The notes under the pieces: model-generated
What the model saw: the letters and a program-made list of their open reading frames with translations, nothing else
The model's database searches: none
What the model was told of the DNA's origin: nothing
Shown: in pieces, positions 23,344 through 34,600 of the stretch
Numbering within the stretch: the first letter of the stretch is position 1
How the letters are laid out: every line of letters begins with the position of its first letter
Source: Chromera velia
Taxonomy: Eukaryota; Sar; Chromeraceae
Direction: 5' to 3'
Assembly: GCA_018398765.1 (NCBI GenBank)
Contig: JAHBMJ010005848.1
Location: forward strand, 1 to 62,642
DNA length: 62,642 bases
Translations under genes and position numbers: made by a program

Positions 23344-23921
23344 ATGATTGCAGGACGATTTTCGACTGTATGCAAGCATACAGTTTGATCAATTGATCGA
23401 TCGGTTGGCCAATTCAAAGTTCAATTTGACCAGTCAGAGGCTCAGTAGTAGAAAAGACAGACAATTTACCAGTACATTGCTGCATCGAATCTAGTACATC
23501 CCCCGCCCTTTTCCAAGTTCTTTCTATTAATGCAGCTTTATGCTACCCCCCACCCCCACATCCCAAGTCCCCTTCTCTCTCCTTTTCTCTCCCTTCCCTC
23601 TTCTTCTGTCTGTACGTTTTGACCCCTTTGGATGTTAGTGAGTCACCCCGGCTCTCTCTCTTGCCCTCTTCCTCTCAACCTCTCCTGACCCTGCTTCTTT
23701 CGAGGGTCTTTCCTGTCGTATGGCAGAGAGACAGAGTTGAAGGGGAAGAGGAACAAAAAGAGCAAACGAATAGTCTAGAGCAGACAACCCGATCGATCAA
23801 TCTCGAGGAAAAGGGAGAGAGGGAAAAATAAGTCATGATCAGTCAAATATTTCAATCCGCCCTCCGGGGTCCTTCCTTTATTACCTTAAATTCTCTTCCC
23901 AACCCACGCCCCGCAGTCAAT

Positions 23922-24698
23922 TGTTCCGTTACACTTTAGACTCTTAAAAATATATAGACGAAATCGCTAATGGTCTTATTTTAAAAGTAAAGAAATTATT
24001 AAATTAGTTCAGTAAATATAGATAAATTAAATTATTGATCAGCTAGTAAAAATATAAAGACAGTACTTAGTCTAAAAAAAAGAGAGAAAATAATTAAAGA
24101 AAATAGATTTATTTAGAAAGATTTAATGAATAATTGTTTTTGAAATAAAGAAGAAGTGAAATAAGAAAAAGAAATGAATTAAATACATTAATTATAATCA
24201 TAAAGAAATAAATAAATATAGAATTGCAGGAACGGGATCCAAACGAGTTCAAGCTTAATCGGAGCACACCTAGAAGCATGCTAGACACAGTAAGTGTTGC
24301 AGTATGTTGCAGGCAAAATCATAACTTGAGATCACTTGGAAAGATGATCAAGGCCGCTGGATCAGGCGTTAGACATATCCGAAAAATTGGACGCGTCTAG
24401 AAAATCGGACGTGTCTAGAAAATCAGACGTGTCCAAAAAATCGGATGCGTCCGGAAAATCAGACGGTTCTAGAAAATCGGACGGACATATCCAATAAAAA
24501 CATCTAAAAAATCAGATTGAAACGAAAAAACAAAATTGAAGTGCGATTTAGGAATTGGGATTTCAAGCTCATTGAAGGATTTGGCTCTGAACTTCGAAGG
24601 ATTTGCTCTCTGAACTTTTAGATTCGATTTTTCTCTAAACTTCAATTTCTGACTTGGAAGAATTTGAATCCGGTCTCAAATCGAACTCAGTCTTGAAC
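23922..24698 (+). repeat. Truncated, inverted copy of the gypsy LTR
   Basis: The reverse complement matches LTR positions corresponding to about 2371-3132. It starts with TGTTCCGTT at the LTR outer end, then the A+T-rich part and the 18-bp array (about 24380-24490), and stops matching after TCTTGAAC near 24698. The last 130 bp of the LTR are missing. No internal element sequence adjoins it, so it is a truncated solo LTR from an older insertion, more diverged than the pair at 2241 and 17502. Confidence 0.85.
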
Positions 24699-24855
24699 TA
24701 GGCCTCTTCATATATGCAAGCGCAAGGCTGGAGGCGCCTGTCCATAAAATATAAGAATGCAAGTGTCTGTAAACATAGCGTATGCCATATGCAATTGCAC
24801 TAAATTATCTAAGCGTGGAATTAAAGTAGAATAGTTTTGATACATGTGGTTTCTA

Positions 24856-24857
24856 TA

Positions 24858-24926
<69 letters not shown>

Positions 24927-25079
24927 GTATGTGTATCACAGTGTGTGTGTGTGTATATATATGTATATGTGTGTATGTGTGTGTGTGTGTGTGTATGTGT
25001 GTGTGTGTGTATAACACTGTGTGTATGTATGTGTGTGTGTGTATGTATGTATGTGTGTGTGTATATGTGCGTGTGAGAT
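24856..25079. repeat. (TG)n / (GTAT) microsatellite
   Basis: A long TG-dominated tract with interspersed TA. A similar tract with similar right-hand flank (TGTGCCTGCGTTTGTGCCCGC) recurs at 25314-25400, showing that the block is duplicated about 300 bp downstream. Confidence 0.9.
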
Positions 25080-25755
25080 TATGTGCCTGCGTTTGTGCCC
25101 GCGTGTTTGAGCAGTTTTCAGTTTATAGCTGAAGCAAACGAGATGAAGAGCCTCAAGGTGCACTAAATGTAGAAAACAAGAAATGCAGTGGATTGAACCC
25201 AAGCAGAACCGACCTTTTGGATACCTGGATCATAGTTTTGTACGTGCATGCGTGCATGCTTGGAGACACTTCTGTATCAATGTTTATATGTATATTTGTA
25301 TGTTTGTATATTTGTGTATGTGTGTGTGTGTGTGTATGTGTGTATATGTATGTGTATGTATGTGTGTGTGTGTGTGTGCCTGCGTTTGTGCCCGCATGTA
25401 TGAACAGTTTAAGTTACTGTTTTGAGTTTGTAGTTGAAGCAAACGAGACGGAGAGCCTCGGGGTGCACTGAATATAGCAAACGAGAAATATAGTGGATTG
25501 AACGTAAGCAAAACCGACCTTTTGGTACCTTTTGGACATCTGGATCATACTTTTATGCGTGCGTGTATGTGGACACATCTGTATGAATGTTTATATATAT
25601 GTACGGATGTATGTGTGTATGTGTGACACTGTGTGTATGGGTGTGGGTGGGTTGGTGGGTAGGTGGGTGCGTGTATTACGTGTGTATCTTTGTCTCTCTT
25701 GGTTTTTCTTTCTCTCTCTCAGAGCCTCTGTTTCACTCTGTGCTAGACTCTGTGT

Positions 25756-25800
25756 GCTTGTGTCTGTCTGTCTGTCTGTCTGTCCATCTGTCTGACAGTA

Positions 25801-25870
<70 letters not shown>

Positions 25871-25908
25871 ACTCTCTCTCTCTCTCTGTGTATGTGTATG
25901 TGTATATA
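25756..25908. repeat. (CTGT)n and (CT)n compound microsatellite
   Basis: CTGT repeats (about 25760-25832) run into CT repeats (25833-25886), then TG/TA. Confidence 0.9.
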
Positions 25909-26148
25909 TATATGTGTATATGCCTGCATCACCGTACCTTCATATGAGTGACTAATAAAAATCAACTAGAAAGTAAACCTGTTGTGGGCTGAACAGTTTC
26001 GAAACGGCCATGCATTTCGTTTTTTCTTTTTCTATAGACCTATACAATACAGTATAGTTCTGTACGTATGCTATGTATGTCTTGATACAATTGAAGCTAC
26101 AAATTTTTTAGGCTCCCCATATCGAAAAAAAACAAAAAAGTAATATGC

Positions 26149-26380
26149 CTAGGCTCCCCATATATAAAAAAAGAAAAAAAATTAGGCTAAAAACCTAATC
26201 AGTTTTTTTTTTTTTATTTTCTAGAACAACACCTGAACAACTGTTATTTGGGGTATTGCATGGGTGTTGTACAATGCATAAGTATTGTTTAGAAAAATGA
26301 AAAAAATAAAAAAAGAAAATCAAAAATCAATTTTAGGCAATTACTTTTTTTTTTTATATATATATATATGGGAAGCCTAG
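26149..26380. repeat. MITE-like inverted-repeat element
   Basis: The left end CTAGGCTCCCCATATATA matches the reverse complement of the right end (CTAGGCTTCCCATATATA) at 17 of 18 positions. A-runs and a further TTAGGC/GCCTAA pair extend the symmetry to about 50 bp. A second partial copy of the left end lies at 26108. There is no coding capacity, and a target duplication was not evident. Confidence 0.5.
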
Positions 26381-26879
26381 TCATGTACAGTGTTAGATAT
26401 GGCATATATGACATTGGATGTCATTTTTTATATGACTGTCTCAATAAATAATAACTGTAAATTACTGCACGTCTAATTTAGTATTACTATATCTGATCCT
26501 ACATCTTTCTAAGTCTTCAAGTTATCCAGATTTTAAACAAATTGAATGTTCCTTTTGTATGAAAAAAAAACAAAGTTTTGGGGAAAAAAATCATAATAAA
26601 GCTAATAGAGTGAGTAAAATAAATTGTAAAGATGGCATGGATTTGCAAATCGAAAAAATTAAACAGTTCAAATATTTCAGTCGGACGTTCTAACATGAAT
26701 TCTGTTAAGAATCCTGCAACAATCATAAAATGTTGTGGTATATAACCTAAGTGGTTAAAAAAATTTCAAACGCCCAATCAATGGTACTTAATGGCCATTA
26801 TGGTTAATTGTTAGTCGTTTTTTATGAGCCGCTCAAACATTTTTTAGAATACATTCTATTGAGATTTTCTTTCCATAAT

Positions 26880-26951
26880 AAAAGAGAATGACCAAATGAT
26901 GGTCAAACGGAATATAGAGCTAGATCTCCATGATGGTAGAACTACTTCATG
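26880..26951. repeat. 72-bp direct repeat, copy 1
   Basis: Matches 28448-28519 with only a few differences. The shared part runs from AAAAGAGAATGA to ACTACTTCATG. Flanks differ outside the repeat. Confidence 0.85.
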
Positions 26952-28447
26952 AAATAGTCTGTCCGTCAAGGCAGAGTATAGAACAAACAGCCGAAAGGCG
27001 TTCGATCAGCTATAGTACTGCACGAAGTGGATCGATCTGAACTGACTGGTGCTCAATGCGCACGGCACAAATCGTACAAAATCGAATGCACACGCGGCAA
27101 TCCTATCCCGGCCAGCACGGCACTTCGGCACCACGCGGCACAGCCTGTACGCTCGGCCTGCTGGGTCCAGAAGTAAGCATAGATACGCGGCAGGCTGGTA
27201 CCCTATACTTCAACTCCCCCCCTCGATTATGTTTCTATGCAAGCTTTGCAAAGAGAAAGAAACGGAAGCGAAACACCAGGGAAAGATAAAGACAAAAGGA
27301 ATGAAACGGCCTTTTGGTCTGACTGCCTGAGAGCCAATAAAATCTTTTTTTGCTTTCACTTGCCTGCCAGTGTTGAAGATGGAAGAGCACACATGAAAGG
27401 ATGACAGAGAGACAGAGGGCTGGGCATCACAAGAACAAGGTTAGAGGGCTAAACATCACAAGACTGTCTGTCTCCGGCTTGCCTCTTAAGTCTATCTTTC
27501 TTCGGCCTACCTCTTAGGTCTGGCTATCTGTTGCCTTTCAAAAGATGAACGCTTCACAACACTGGAAAAGTAACAGAGAAAGAAAGAATCCATGCAGTGG
27601 CTGTGTAGAAACTTTAAGACACTGTCAGAACAAATCGTGCCTTGTATGTCATTGTTTCTCCATCAAAGAGTTCGATCACATGCACAGTTTGCACTCACTG
27701 CTTCATAAGAGAAAACAAACACTGCAAACCTTGCATTCGCAACTCGGTGGAGCGTCCTTGTATCCCCCCTCATGCCGGTGTGCACACGGATGGACGTTGA
27801 CTGGCAGAAGATGTGGAGACGGCCAAACAAAGATGGAAGAATCCCTCCCCAATCCCCCCCCCCAAAGAGGTGCTTCCAAAACCTTGCCTCCTCAATGATG
27901 CTGGCAAGCAGACAAGCAAATTCTAGTAGCGATGGTGTGGCACTCCTAGTTTTTGGTGGCCCTTAAAGCAGGTGTGAGAAGATGGTGTACTGACGGCTTA
28001 GTACAGTCCTGGCAGCAACTGGTGGCAGTTGGTGGATGGGTAGCTCATGGCAAAGTGGTAGCGATCATGCTGCTAGAGATCCTTAGACACTTGCTCAAGC
28101 TTGTTGAGGTGGTTGGAGATGAAGGTCCGAAGAGCGTGAGGAGAGATTAGGGACTCAGTGCGTCCATAATGGTGTTATCTGCAAGCAAAGTCCACAAGTG
28201 CAACACGGCGTCTCCTAGTAAAAACCTGCTGTCGGAGCAACTGCAGATCCATCCGGTCTCCACTTTTGCTACAAGAAAAAGAAATAGCTATTAAAGCATT
28301 CCACCATTCCAGTTCTGACTGGAACGGGCGGCTTCGAATTCGTAGAAGAGTGGAGGAAAAGACTGCTGAAGAAAGATACGGAGACGGAAGTGATCGTTGC
28401 GGTCATTGACTGACCGAAACGAAACATAACAGAGCGCTGTCAACCGC

Positions 28448-28519
28448 AAAAGAGAATGATCAAATGATGGTCAAACGGAATGCAAAGCTAGATCTCCATG
28501 GTGGTGGAACTACTTCATG
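28448..28519. repeat. 72-bp direct repeat, copy 2
   Basis: Second copy of the repeat at 26880-26951, 1.57 kb downstream in the same orientation. Confidence 0.85.
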
Positions 28520-29219
28520 CGCAATTTTCCAATTAAACGTTATTGAACGTCTAAACATCTTAAAATATTTGTCGAAATATAAGAATTATAATCTTTAGGA
28601 ATGTTTTGTTTACTTTTCAGCATTTAATCTCACAGTTCAAGTTTTGTAAAATTTAGAGTAAAACGACATTTTTTTTTCGATAATGATATTTCTTTTTTGA
28701 AAAAATTTTAATTCAGTTGAAAGCCTTCTGCGAGAACAAGGTGGGGCGGCGACGCCAAGAGTCCGCCACAGCTTGTATATATATAGCTTTATTGCACAAA
28801 CATGCATTCATGTCAGGCTGCATGGCGCTTGCGCGCGCCCCCGCGCGAATGTGCATGAGCAACAGTTGCACGCGTGCTTGTGCAACAGCAACACGTACGT
28901 ACTGCATGAGTTCGATTGATGTTTGTCAGATGAGCTAGGGGATTCTGACAGAGCTCAATTGTGCGCGTCCCTCTTCTCTGCTAACCTGTTATTGAGTCAA
29001 GAGAACATCTACGCCCCTCTTTCCCACCATGTATGCAAACGAAGTGTTGTTTTGTCCTCCATTGATATACGTGCTGTCGTACTCTGTGTCATCTCGAGCA
29101 ACGCAGTTTGCACTGCAGTGAAAGGGCGTGGTTTGAAGAACTAGCTGGCCAATCGTTTGCTGATCACGGTACCTTGTATACATATATCAATATGAAGTGA
29201 AGGACGAATTGAGAGAACC

Positions 29220-31600
29220 ATGACGGGGTCATCAAGGAAAGCGGTGCCTCCAAAGACCAGAGGATACAAGCAGCTTCTTTGTCTGCGGTCTATCGAAGGA
29301 CTTGACCTGTTTGAATGGCGAAACAACACTGCCCTCTTGGCAGCCTTGAGCCTCACCGTTGGGCTGCTGGATTGGACTCAGTTGGGAGGATCCTTTTTTG
29401 CCTGCGCCAGGCTCCTTCCCACCTGGGTTGCAGACTCTGAAGAGTACCGAGAATGCGACCTTTGCACAGACTCATTCACCGACCCCTTCACCATTTGCAC
29501 CATTAGCCGTTCCGTAGTTGCCTTTGCCCTGGCAGGCCATGCGCTCTTTCTGAGAGCCACCAACCCTCGTGGCTTCTCTGCGTTGACGATTCGTCGAAAG
29601 AAGCCGCAAGAGCGACTTCAACAAGGGCAGCAGCAGCAACAACAGCAGCAACAGCAGCAGCAACATCCGTCAAGAGCCAGCGCAAGAAAGGGAAAGAAGG
29701 GAGGGCAGGGGGGAGAGGGAGATAGACGGAGGGGTGTGAACTTTGGTGCGGAAATGCATCAATCTGCCTCAGAGTCCCCCAATAGGCAAACTGGCCGGGG
29801 CCGACCTACAAAATCTTTTTCAAGAACCTCAGCTGACGCTGCGAGCTCCCGAAGCAATCTCTCAGCAGCACCTGGAGGCCTTGGGAAAACAGCACCGGAG
29901 GGCGACGAGAGAGAAAGAGAAAAGACATCATCTCCTGCCTACACACAAGGCAGGTCCCCTTCTGGTGTTGCAGCACCGGTCACGGCCCCTATTCCGGCCC
30001 TGGCCCCGGGTTCTTCTTCGGTACTCGGGGGATCGGGCAGCTCTCCGAGTCGGAGCCCGGGTTCGAAGCACGTGAGAAATGCCAAGCGCCTCCTGACTCG
30101 CACTGTATCTCGAAAACCAAAGGTCGGTCGGTCTGTCTGTGACTTCATTCTGGCAAGGGTAGAAGTTTGCAAAGGAAGAGCGGAGACAAAGGGGGCAGGC
30201 AGGAACGAGGGGGACCAGGAAAGAGATGGAGAATCCAGAGAAAGAAGCAGAAATGAATAAATACATCAGCAAGCGGGCATTATTTGGGGGTGCATTCATG
30301 AAAGGGCTTTCAATCGAGAAAGGGGGCAGTGCGAGAAAACCGGGGCACTACTTTTCCTTTCTCGGCTCCGTGTGCGCATAGACAGACAGATGCATAACTG
30401 TGATCGCCAGTCTCTTCTTCTTTCACCCATATGATTTCAATGGATTCGAATGAAATGCAACGTAACGCGATGGATGCCATGCAGGTACTAAAAGAGGAGG
30501 CCGAGCTGAGTGGAGAGGGACTGAAGTCGGAAAGAACAACAGAGTTGATGCCGTGGCAGGTCCTGCTGCTGTGGCCGCTCTTGACCCTTTTGTGCCTGCT
30601 CTCCGTCGGTACGTACGTCTTTCTCGTTCTTTTCCTTTCACTGTGCTGATCATTGTGGCGCTTCGCACACCGTCCCTTTTGCTGTTGTGTGGACTTTTTT
30701 GTTTGTGTCAGTCCATCAAGAGAGGAATTCTCCTCTTCATTTCTCGTGGAGGGACCACGAAGTGTGTCCGCGAGATAGGCATGCAGTTGACAGACCTCAA
30801 ACAAACGGGGTTTCTGATTCCTCTCGTTGCCATTCAGGCTTCTGCACTCTCCTGTGGTAGTCCCAGATGGGTCATTTCTTCGTCGTTCTTTCCTGTTTGA
30901 CTTTTCAGAGTACACCAAAAACCTCCATAGCTAGTTGCGGCATCTGTGAACGTATACTGCCGAATGACAGTCGCGCAGAGAGGCATAGAGTATTCGTGTT
31001 TTAACCCTCCCTCCATGTATATTTGTCCTGTATGTGCAGTATCGATTTCCGACTGGGCCGTCATCATCGCCCCCCAGATCGCGACCATATGGATGGCTGG
31101 TCAGTGCATTCATTCACTCTTGTGACTGTCAAAAGTGCCTCAGAAGGAAACAGAGAGGAAGGCAGACACACCCCCTTCCCCCAAACCATACTCAAACGAA
31201 CAGACAAAGAAGGACTGGGTTTTCGAATTGCACAGAAATTGGTGGGGGCAACAAGAAGCTGATGGTGGGCCACTGGTTGCATTCTTTTGATGAAATAAAT
31301 CTCTGCAGGTTTGGTGACGGACAATGCGAGAGGTCGAGAGAACTCTTCTCGCGCGGGACCTTCAAAGACCTCTCCGCTGACCGCAGTCTACCTGTTCCTT
31401 GGGGTCGGAACGATTTTTGTTTCCACGTTTGTCAAAGTTTTTCTCCCTCCAGATGTGCACCGATTCTTCTACCGGACCAGCGTGTTAGGGCCTATTGAAG
31501 TTGCGGTAGCTTGCACTGTCACAGTGATCGCTTTGATCACCCGACGCAAGACCTTCGTTTTGGAGATCCACATGCTCAAATCCATTGCTGATGAACTGGT
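29220..31600 (+). other. Membrane sensor portion of the histidine kinase
   Basis: Hydrophobic segments: NNTALLAALSLTVGLL and ISRSVVAFALAGHALFL in exon 1; MPWQVLLLWPLLTLLCLL in exon 2; ISDWAVIIAPQIATIWMAG spanning exon 3; and LTAVYLFLGVGTIFV and PIEVAVACTVTVIALI in exon 4. Helix number is estimated by eye. No PAS, GAF or known sensor domain was recognised. A polyGln tract follows the exon 1 helices. Confidence 0.65.
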
Positions 31601-34600
31601 GACTTACTTAGAAGAAATGCCGGGGCCTTTCTACATACAGGCCTTGAATTGCGGCCTGAAGGTTCCCGCTTCATCTGTCAAGACAGTGCAGGAGGCAGAC
31701 CACTCCCCCTCCAGATCTCTTCACGGACCGACGCAATTTGACCTTGGGGGGGAGGAAACAAGAATGCGACCAGGCCTGCCTGAGTGGGCGCGAAGGTACC
31801 AAACCCCCCTGAAGTTACCCCCTCGGGGAGACGGAAAGAGTGGGAGCCCCCTGAGGGGGAACACGAATGAGCCTAGTCCCGCCTCATTTCAGGGAAGGTC
31901 TCAGGATGGAGATGAGGCAGTCTCCCCCCAGGTGGGGGTCCACGGAATGCCATCCTATCCGTCCAGAGTCGTGCTGGAACCTCCAACCTCTGCAGGAGTG
32001 CCACAGGACGGTCAGTCAGTCAGTCAGTGAGTCAGTCAGTCAGTCAGTCAGTCGGTCGGTCGGTCGGTCAGTCAGTCAGTCAGTCAGTCAGTCAATCAGT
32101 CATGAAGAAGAGGAGGGAAAGAAACCATGTAGTCCGTCATGAAGAAGAGGCGGGAAAGAAACCGTATAATCTGTCTGTCTGTCTGTCTGTGCACGAAGAA
32201 AAGAAGGGAGGAGAAGAAACATACAGTTTGTCTCCTTTTGCGGTTGATAAAGAACTTCCGACCAACATGTGTGCAGGCATGGCGGCTGGATTCAAGGTTT
32301 TGGCAAAAAAGCAACAGCAGCAGCAAGCAACAGGAAGAGGAACACTGCACCACCCCGGGCAGCAGAGTTCCTCTGGCAACGCTTCCCCCCGGGAGGCACC
32401 GCCCTCCTCCCAGCCGTGGGGGGACGGGGGGACTGTTTTGCCTTCTTCCTGGGCAGACAGGGGGGCAGAGAGTTTAAAGTCCGACTCTAGCGACACCACC
32501 GTGGGCGGAGCGCCGCCAGCCGGTACATCTACACCCAGAGTGCGAACGCCCCACACGCCTGTGTATTCGTTCTCTCCGGGTACCCTCGCATTTTCTGGGG
32601 ATCACATGGGACTTGTCCGTGCGAGTGATCTACCTCCGCTGGTTGTCTGCAACGAGGAAGCGCTGGCACTGGGACTGCGGCCAGGGAATACAGGGGCCGC
32701 GATGGATATGAGAATAGAGGGGAGCGAGCTAAGTCCTCTTCGCCACGTGGTTCGGTGGAGCAACAGAGGGGGGTATCCGGAGTTTGTATCTGACTGTCTG
32801 CGTGCAGCACTTGTGTATAATGAGTTCCGACGAGGAGGGAGTCAGGGTCCTATGCCAGATCGGTGGGCGCATGTCGAGGCAGAGGTAGTTGATGAGGGAA
32901 GGTCGGGGAGGAGGGCGACAAAAATCGTGGAACTTCGGGGTCGATGGATAGCGTTGCCTTCGTTTGTGGCGAGGGATGCGTTGCGATGGGGGCCCATTCG
33001 AGAATTTGATGAGACCGGAACAACGGCATCAAGAAAGACTTCTGATGACAGGGGAAATCGTGTGACGGAAAGGCAGGGATCGGTGTTCGGGTCTGTCCCG
33101 ACAGGTTTGTTTGGTTTATAATTCAAGCAAACGCAGATTTTGATTTTTCGGACTGTCCAGAGTTGTCGTTTGTTGATGTTCTCATGTGATTCCTGTCTTT
33201 TTTTGCTTCTTTGGTTCTCTTCATTCATTCATTCATTCATTCATTCTTCTCTTCCCACTTTTTCCTGTGTCATTCCTATTTTGTATTGCCAAGCAGAGTC
33301 TCTCAACGTCCTTATTCTGTTTGATTCTTCCACTCCCCATATCGCTGCAATTTCGTCTCAGCTCCACACGAGCTCTGTCTCTCCAGAAACTTTTCTTTGT
33401 CATCCGACGGTTCCCATTCCTTTTCTATCCCCTGTCTGAGGTACCCGGGTACAAGAAATGTGTGGGTACATCCTCTTCCTTAATTCTATGCAGACATGTC
33501 CGTCGGTCAGCGAGAAGCACGAGGCTCCCAGACCTCCTCGATTGACGAACTAGCAGGCGGCATGGCTGGGTGGGGGTACTATCTGAGGAGGGGGGAGTGG
33601 AGGGAAGAGTCCCCCGGTCCAAACGTGTGGTCGGTTTCTCCAGGCATGAGTCCCCTCGGGGAGGGTTGGGAGTTTCGGGAGGCACGCGGATGTCTGATCG
33701 TTCAGGTGCGGGAGGCAACTTTCGAGAGGAGACGGGACCGAGGACTGCGGGTGCTTCTCTCCGCTCTCTCGCTCGACATGCGCGCGGCTCTTTCCACATC
33801 GCTTCAGGTATGCTTGAAGGTTTTGAGAACAGGCCAAGTGTGCGGTCGTTCCCAAGCGAGGGACAAGATGATGCTTGTGTGACTGTCAGGTCTCTCGTCA
33901 ATCTCCTTTCAAAGAAGAAACGGATTGCTTCACGCGCGTGTAATAACCAAAAGTAGGCATTTGCGTTAATATTTCAGCACACACACACACACACACACAG
34001 AGACGCCCGTTTGATCATCCATCTGCAGGCTCTGACGAGCATCCGGGGTGATGGCAAAGCTTCGAAGGCCATCAAGCGGATAGCCGCCACGGCCTTGGGG
34101 TCTGCGCGAGTCCAGGAAATGCTGATCAGAGACCTCACGGACCTCTCTGCGATGAGGATGGACTATGGGAGGAGTCCGACAGACCTCACGCTCAACCCAT
34201 GCGTGTTCAATTTCAAAGTAAGCACATGTTTTACCGGTGAACTCCTGGGCCGATGCGAAGCTGAGATAGAAAGATTGTCGACAAGGATATCACACAGAAC
34301 GCACCGTGAAAGATTTGAAACTCCAAGGGAGACATTCGAAGACGATTCTGTGTCAGAAGCAAGCTTTCAGTCTCGCAGACTTTAGTTGAGAAGTGATTTA
34401 CACCGAGGCCTCTATTGCGACATGTATGAAGACCAGAACCAGTCTGACAAATTGTCATTTCGCTGCTTGCAGGATGTGATCATTGGAACAGCCTACAACT
34501 TTCGCACTCTGGTCAGTCAGTCGTCTTGTCTGCATGTCGCACGGCCCTACCTGTCACCAAGTCTGCATAAATGTAGCTGAAGACGTTTCAGAAAAGGCTT

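Larger units (their letters stand above)
20080..23921. other. Intergenic or LTR sequence without a recognised gene
   Basis: No coding region is supportable. The first part is probably copia 3' LTR. 20380-20910 is enriched for GTAACC/GGTTAC words. 22200-22450 is A+T rich. Confidence 0.5.
24699..29219. other. Intergenic region with microsatellites and small repeats, no gene recognised
   Basis: Apart from the microsatellites, the MITE-like repeat and the 72-bp direct repeat listed separately, I see only A+T-rich sequence. The last few hundred bases are the presumed upstream region of the histidine-kinase gene; no clear TATA element was identified. Confidence 0.55.

Noticed and set aside
24837-25955. 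Cys/Val- and Thr/His-rich open frames over microsatellites
   Set aside because: Translations of TG, CA and CT repeats only; no start context or non-repeat coding sequence.
26880-28519. Interpretation of the 72-bp repeats as true LTRs
   Set aside because: No TG...CA ends, no PBS or PPT and no coding sequence between them; kept only as a direct repeat.
30310-30918. 202-codon minus-strand open frame in the kinase intron 1 / exon 2 region
   Set aside because: Antisense to an exon with phase-matched splice sites; no domain recognised.
31986-32102. Possible CRISPR-like or satellite array
   Set aside because: It is a simple 4-bp microsatellite at an intron start with no spacers.
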